Source of the DNA: an uncultured Christensenellaceae bacterium
GTDB lineage: Bacteria > Bacillota > Clostridia > Christensenellales > Christensenellaceae
Reading direction: 5' to 3'
DNA length: 13,476 nucleotides
Assembly: GCA_934438035.1 (NCBI GenBank)
Contig: CAKSBK010000003.1
Coordinates: 1-13,476 of the forward strand
In this document: positions 13,269 to 13,476 of the stretch, in pieces
Position numbering within the stretch: position 1 is the first letter of the stretch
How the letters are laid out: each line of letters opens with the position of its first letter
The notes under the pieces: model-generated
Database searches by the model: none
Told to the model about the DNA's origin: nothing
Seen by the model: the letters and a program-made list of their open reading frames with translations, nothing else
Program-made: the position numbers and the translations under genes

Positions 13269-13476
13269 TTGAAAAAAACTACCGAGGATTATTTAAAAGC
13301 TATTTATATTATAAACAAAACGCACGGCAGCGTAAGAGGAGTAAACATCGCCGAATATTTTAACGTTTCCCGCCCCACCGTTTCAGCCATATTAAAGCGC
13401 CTGATAAACGAAAAATTGATTTACATAAACGCTTCTCATGAAATTCTACTTAATCCCGAAGGAGAAAAAATCGCCG
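13269..13476 (+). CDS. DtxR-family metal-dependent transcriptional regulator (3'-truncated by window edge)
   Basis: The visible 69 residues are the N-terminal winged-helix DNA-binding domain of the DtxR/MntR family. The start TTEDYLKAIYIIN (residues 4-16) and the recognition region NVSRPTVSAILKRLINEKLI (about 37-56) are characteristic. Family members bind DNA as dimers with Fe(II) or Mn(II) and repress metal-uptake genes. The TTG start at 13269 is set by AAGGAG (13254-13259), 9 nt upstream. The metal-binding and dimerisation region lies past the window end, so the metal is unknown. The two GTTAGC repeats in its leader point to autoregulation. Confidence 0.88.
   Translation, partial: MKKTTEDYLKAIYIINKTHGSVRGVNIAEYFNVSRPTVSAILKRLINEKLIYINASHEILLNPEGEKIA

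Noticed and set aside
1..13476. CRISPR array, transposon, prophage or defence system
   Set aside because: No regularly spaced repeats, no transposase or integrase motifs, no terminal inverted repeats and no defence-gene domains were seen on either strand.

Overview
The window looks like a chromosomal segment of a spore-forming, Gram-positive member of the Clostridia (Bacillota), probably a gut-type anaerobe. Supporting this are a full-length sporulation sigma factor of the SigK type, a T-box leader in front of thrS, a lipoprotein-type foldase, a GLUG-repeat surface protein with a C-terminal anchor, strong AGGAGG-type ribosome binding sites and AT-rich spacers. Assignment below class level would be a guess. 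No phage, transposon, insertion sequence or CRISPR array is visible; the segment reads as core genome with a few lineage-specific genes.

Layout. Positions 1-2341 hold the 3' part of thrC (threonine synthase) and trpS (tryptophanyl-tRNA synthetase), probably one transcript. A two-way terminator separates them from a convergent FAD-dependent protein on the minus strand (2392-3780). The 460-bp spacer 3781-4239 holds divergent promoters, a strong 22-bp palindrome between them, and a complete threonine-type T-box (specifier ACC) that controls thrS (4240-6183). Next, on the minus strand, is an exported lipoprotein with trigger-factor-like PPIase and chaperone domains (6436-7548). Divergent from it is sigK (7687-8367), followed by an HD-domain phosphohydrolase with its own promoter (8424-9026). 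That gene ends tail to tail, with an 11-bp overlap, against a minus-strand operon of an ECF sigma factor and a secreted or membrane-anchored Cys/His protein (9016-9974).

Positions 10066-10243 are a tRNA-Leu(CAA) unit with promoter and terminator. After about 390 bp without genes come tRNA-Val(CAC) and a short MGMT-family protein, both on the minus strand and each with its own promoter. The last part holds a 591-residue cell-surface protein (11271-13046) and the beginning of a DtxR-family metalloregulator gene (13269 to the window end). Its leader has two GTTAGC-type inverted repeats flanking a terminator-like hairpin.

Functional links: thrC and thrS both concern threonine, making it and charging it onto tRNA, and thrS should respond to uncharged tRNA-Thr. 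The strongest regulatory candidates are the DtxR leader, the ECF sigma/secreted-protein pair and the palindrome at 3878-3899. I do not see one clear new multi-gene system; the notable signals are regulatory sites and unusual domain architectures.
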